Source: Bacillota bacterium (GTDB taxonomy: Bacteria > Bacillota_A > Clostridia > Peptostreptococcales > Anaerovoracaceae). Taken from it: 6,376 nucleotides of DNA. A program made the position numbers and the translations under genes. Below the pieces are notes generated by a model. The model was not told where the DNA came from. It saw only the letters and a program-made list of their open reading frames with translations, and did not search any database. Each line of letters begins with the position of its first letter. The stretch's first letter is position 1. The DNA lies in NCBI GenBank assembly GCA_017437925.1, contig JAFRWQ010000091.1, positions 1 through 6,376 of the forward strand, given 5' to 3'. Of this stretch, positions 4,850 to 6,376 are shown piece after piece.

Positions 4850-6376
4850 ATGGCAGATACAAAGAAAAAGACAAGTATGGGCAGGAGCTCATCCTCCGCC
4901 AAAAAGAAGAGTACGGCCTCATCGAGGAGCGCGGGTCAGGAGCGCACCAGAAAGACTGCCGCCGAAAAGCAGGAGGCCCTCTACAAAAAGAAACTGATAC
5001 ACGACGACATCTGCGCCGTGATCATAATAGTTCTGGGAATATTGCTCCTCGTCTGGAGCCTTAAGCCCGAGAGCTCCGGCGCCATAGGAAGGCCCGTCAA
5101 CAGCTTCCTCTTCGGCGTACTGGGCAAGGCGGCCTACGCCGTGCCTTATTTCCTCATACTCTTCGGAGCCCTGATATTCACGAGAAAGCTGGCCCTGCTG
5201 ACGCTAAGGACCTGGCTCGCCATAGCCCTGCTGTTCATTGCGGCCGCTGCCATATTCTCGGTCAACGCCGCCGCAACGGCTGAAAGCCTTAAAGGCGGAG
5301 CTCTAAAGGCCTTCTATGAAGCGGGCAAGGACGGAGGCGGAGTATTGGGCACCGTATTCGCCTACTGGCTGCTCAAGGCCGCGGGCAAGACCGCCCTCTA
5401 TATCATTTGCGGCGCCCTTATGATCATAGCCCTGATATTCATCGTCAACACCCCGATCTCGAGCTGGCTCGACGAGAGGAAGATCAACGCGAAAGCGAGA
5501 AAAGAAGCGAGGAACGATGAAAGAGAGCAGTTCGCCGAGATAGAGGCGAGAAAAAGGCTCGAAAAAGAAGAAGCGGCTAAGGCCGCCGCTCTTGCCGCCG
5601 CGGAAAAAGCAGCGAATGCTCCCTTGACTTCCGGCGGCGAAAAGCCTCTCAGCCTCTTCGACAAGATCAAGGAGCTGGAGGACGCCTCTCAAAAGAAGAA
5701 GGAGAACATCGTTGCCCTCGCGGCCAGCGAGACTCCCGGCAAGGGAGGGGAGACCGGTGGTCAGAACGCGGAGCCTCCCAAGCCCCCCGTCGACGAGCTG
5801 CCCGCAAAGACCGAAGCTCCCAAAGCCTCTCAGAGCTTCGAGGAGGCCGCCTTCGCCGCTGCCGCAAATACACCCGTCCAGGCATCTCCGGCCGCTCAGA
5901 CGGCCGTTTCAGAGCTTCAGCAGCCCGGCAAATACAAGCCTCCCGTGGAAGGTCTCACACCCGAGTCCATAGGAAGAAAGACCGCCGTTCCCGGCGAAAA
6001 CATCAGCGACAACCAGCAGAAGATACTTGATTACGTCAGGGACGACACTCTCTTCTCTGGCGGAGTAAAGGCCGAAGGCTACGGGCTCAACGCAGAAAAG
6101 AAGGAGGCGGATCCTCCCGCTCCCGCGGCAAAGGAGCCCAAGGCGAGATCTTCTGAGGTCAAGCCTGCTCCCGCCGAAGAAAAGAACGTGAAGCCCGTCC
6201 AGATGCAGATAGAGGAGCTTCCTCCCAAGTACGTCTTCCCGCCCATTGACCTGCTCAAACAGCCCCAGGGAGCGAAGAACACCCACAGCATGGACGATCT
6301 CAACGCCCAGGCGAGGCTGCTGGAAGAGACCCTGGCCAGCTTCGGCGTCAGCGCCAGCGTGGTCGACATGATAAAG
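4850..6376 (+). CDS. ftsK: FtsK/SpoIIIE DNA translocase, N-terminal part (3' truncated by window edge)
   Basis: The first 509 residues of a septal DNA pump that uses ATP to move chromosome ends out of the closing division septum. The start ATG has GGGAG (4839-4843) 6 nt upstream, and the frame stays open to the window end. Residues 1-50 are a Lys/Ser/Arg-rich cytosolic tail. Hydrophobic segments at about 53-70, 92-111, 118-140 and a paired stretch at 164-176 and 181-199 form the membrane anchor. Residues about 205-255 are a charged, Ala-rich probable coiled coil. From about 255 to 455 comes a low-complexity Ala/Pro/Lys/Glu linker. YVFPPIDLLKQP (461-472) and LLEETLASFGVSASVVDMI (490-508) are the hallmark entry to the motor (alpha domain). 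The Walker A and B motifs and the gamma DNA-reading domain lie beyond the window. FtsK versus SpoIIIE naming cannot be settled from this part. Confidence 0.93.
   Translation, partial: MADTKKKTSMGRSSSSAKKKSTASSRSAGQERTRKTAAEKQEALYKKKLIHDDICAVIIIVLGILLLVWSLKPESSGAIGRPVNSFLFGVLGKAAYAVPYFLILFGALIFTRKLALLTLRTWLAIALLFIAAAAIFSVNAAATAESLKGGALKAFYEAGKDGGGVLGTVFAYWLLKAAGKTALYIICGALMIIALIFIVNTPISSWLDERKINAKARKEARNDEREQFAEIEARKRLEKEEAAKAAALAAAEKAANAPLTSGGEKPLSLFDKIKELEDASQKKKENIVALAASETPGKGGETGGQNAEPPKPPVDELPAKTEAPKASQSFEEAAFAAAANTPVQASPAAQTAVSELQQPGKYKPPVEGLTPESIGRKTAVPGENISDNQQKILDYVRDDTLFSGGVKAEGYGLNAEKKEADPPAPAAKEPKARSSEVKPAPAEEKNVKPVQMQIEELPPKYVFPPIDLLKQPQGAKNTHSMDDLNAQARLLEETLASFGVSASVVDMIK

Noticed and set aside
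5667..6369. Several minus-strand frames opposite the ftsK linker
   Set aside because: They are low-complexity mirrors of the Ala/Pro/Lys-rich linker with no domain or ribosome site.

Overview
The window is GC-rich bacterial chromosome carrying ordinary housekeeping and metabolic genes. I see no phage, insertion sequence, CRISPR array, tRNA or rRNA. Six protein genes are present, and the two at the window edges are cut off. The coding sequence uses ATA for Ile and AGG/AGA for Arg unusually often for its GC content. A RelQ-type small alarmone synthetase, a nickel-pincer LarA-family racemase and a polA-coaE pair together suggest an anaerobic bacterium, either a GC-rich Clostridia-like Firmicute or a relative such as Synergistota. 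This assignment is an inference and stays uncertain.

Layout: (1) 1-1367, + strand: the 3' part of polA (polymerase domain of DNA polymerase I), then coaE (dephospho-CoA kinase) 8 nt downstream with its Shine-Dalgarno touching the polA stop. A rho-independent terminator at 1468-1496 ends the unit. (2) 1620-2270, + strand: a complete relQ-type (p)ppGpp synthetase with its own leader region. (3) 2267-3517, - strand: a complete larA-family gene that converges on relQ, with stop codons interlocked over 4 nt. (4) 3518-3624: a compact divergent intergenic region with a promoter candidate in each direction. (5) 3625-4674, + strand: a complete peptidase-C45 / acyl-CoA:6-aminopenicillanate acyltransferase-like Ntn-hydrolase, followed by a strong terminator at 4702-4739. 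(6) 4741-4849: an AT-rich upstream region containing a repeated TTTGTGGTA element. (7) 4850-6376, + strand: the N-terminal half of an FtsK/SpoIIIE DNA translocase (membrane domain, long Ala/Pro/Lys/Glu linker, start of the motor), running off the window.

The genes do not form one pathway. They cover DNA replication and repair (polA), the last step of CoA synthesis (coaE), stringent signalling (relQ), 2-hydroxyacid racemisation (larA), an amide-bond hydrolase or acyltransferase of unknown substrate, and chromosome segregation (ftsK). The least explained part is the divergent larA / C45 pair with closely packed promoters. I found no convincing evidence of a novel multi-gene system in this window.
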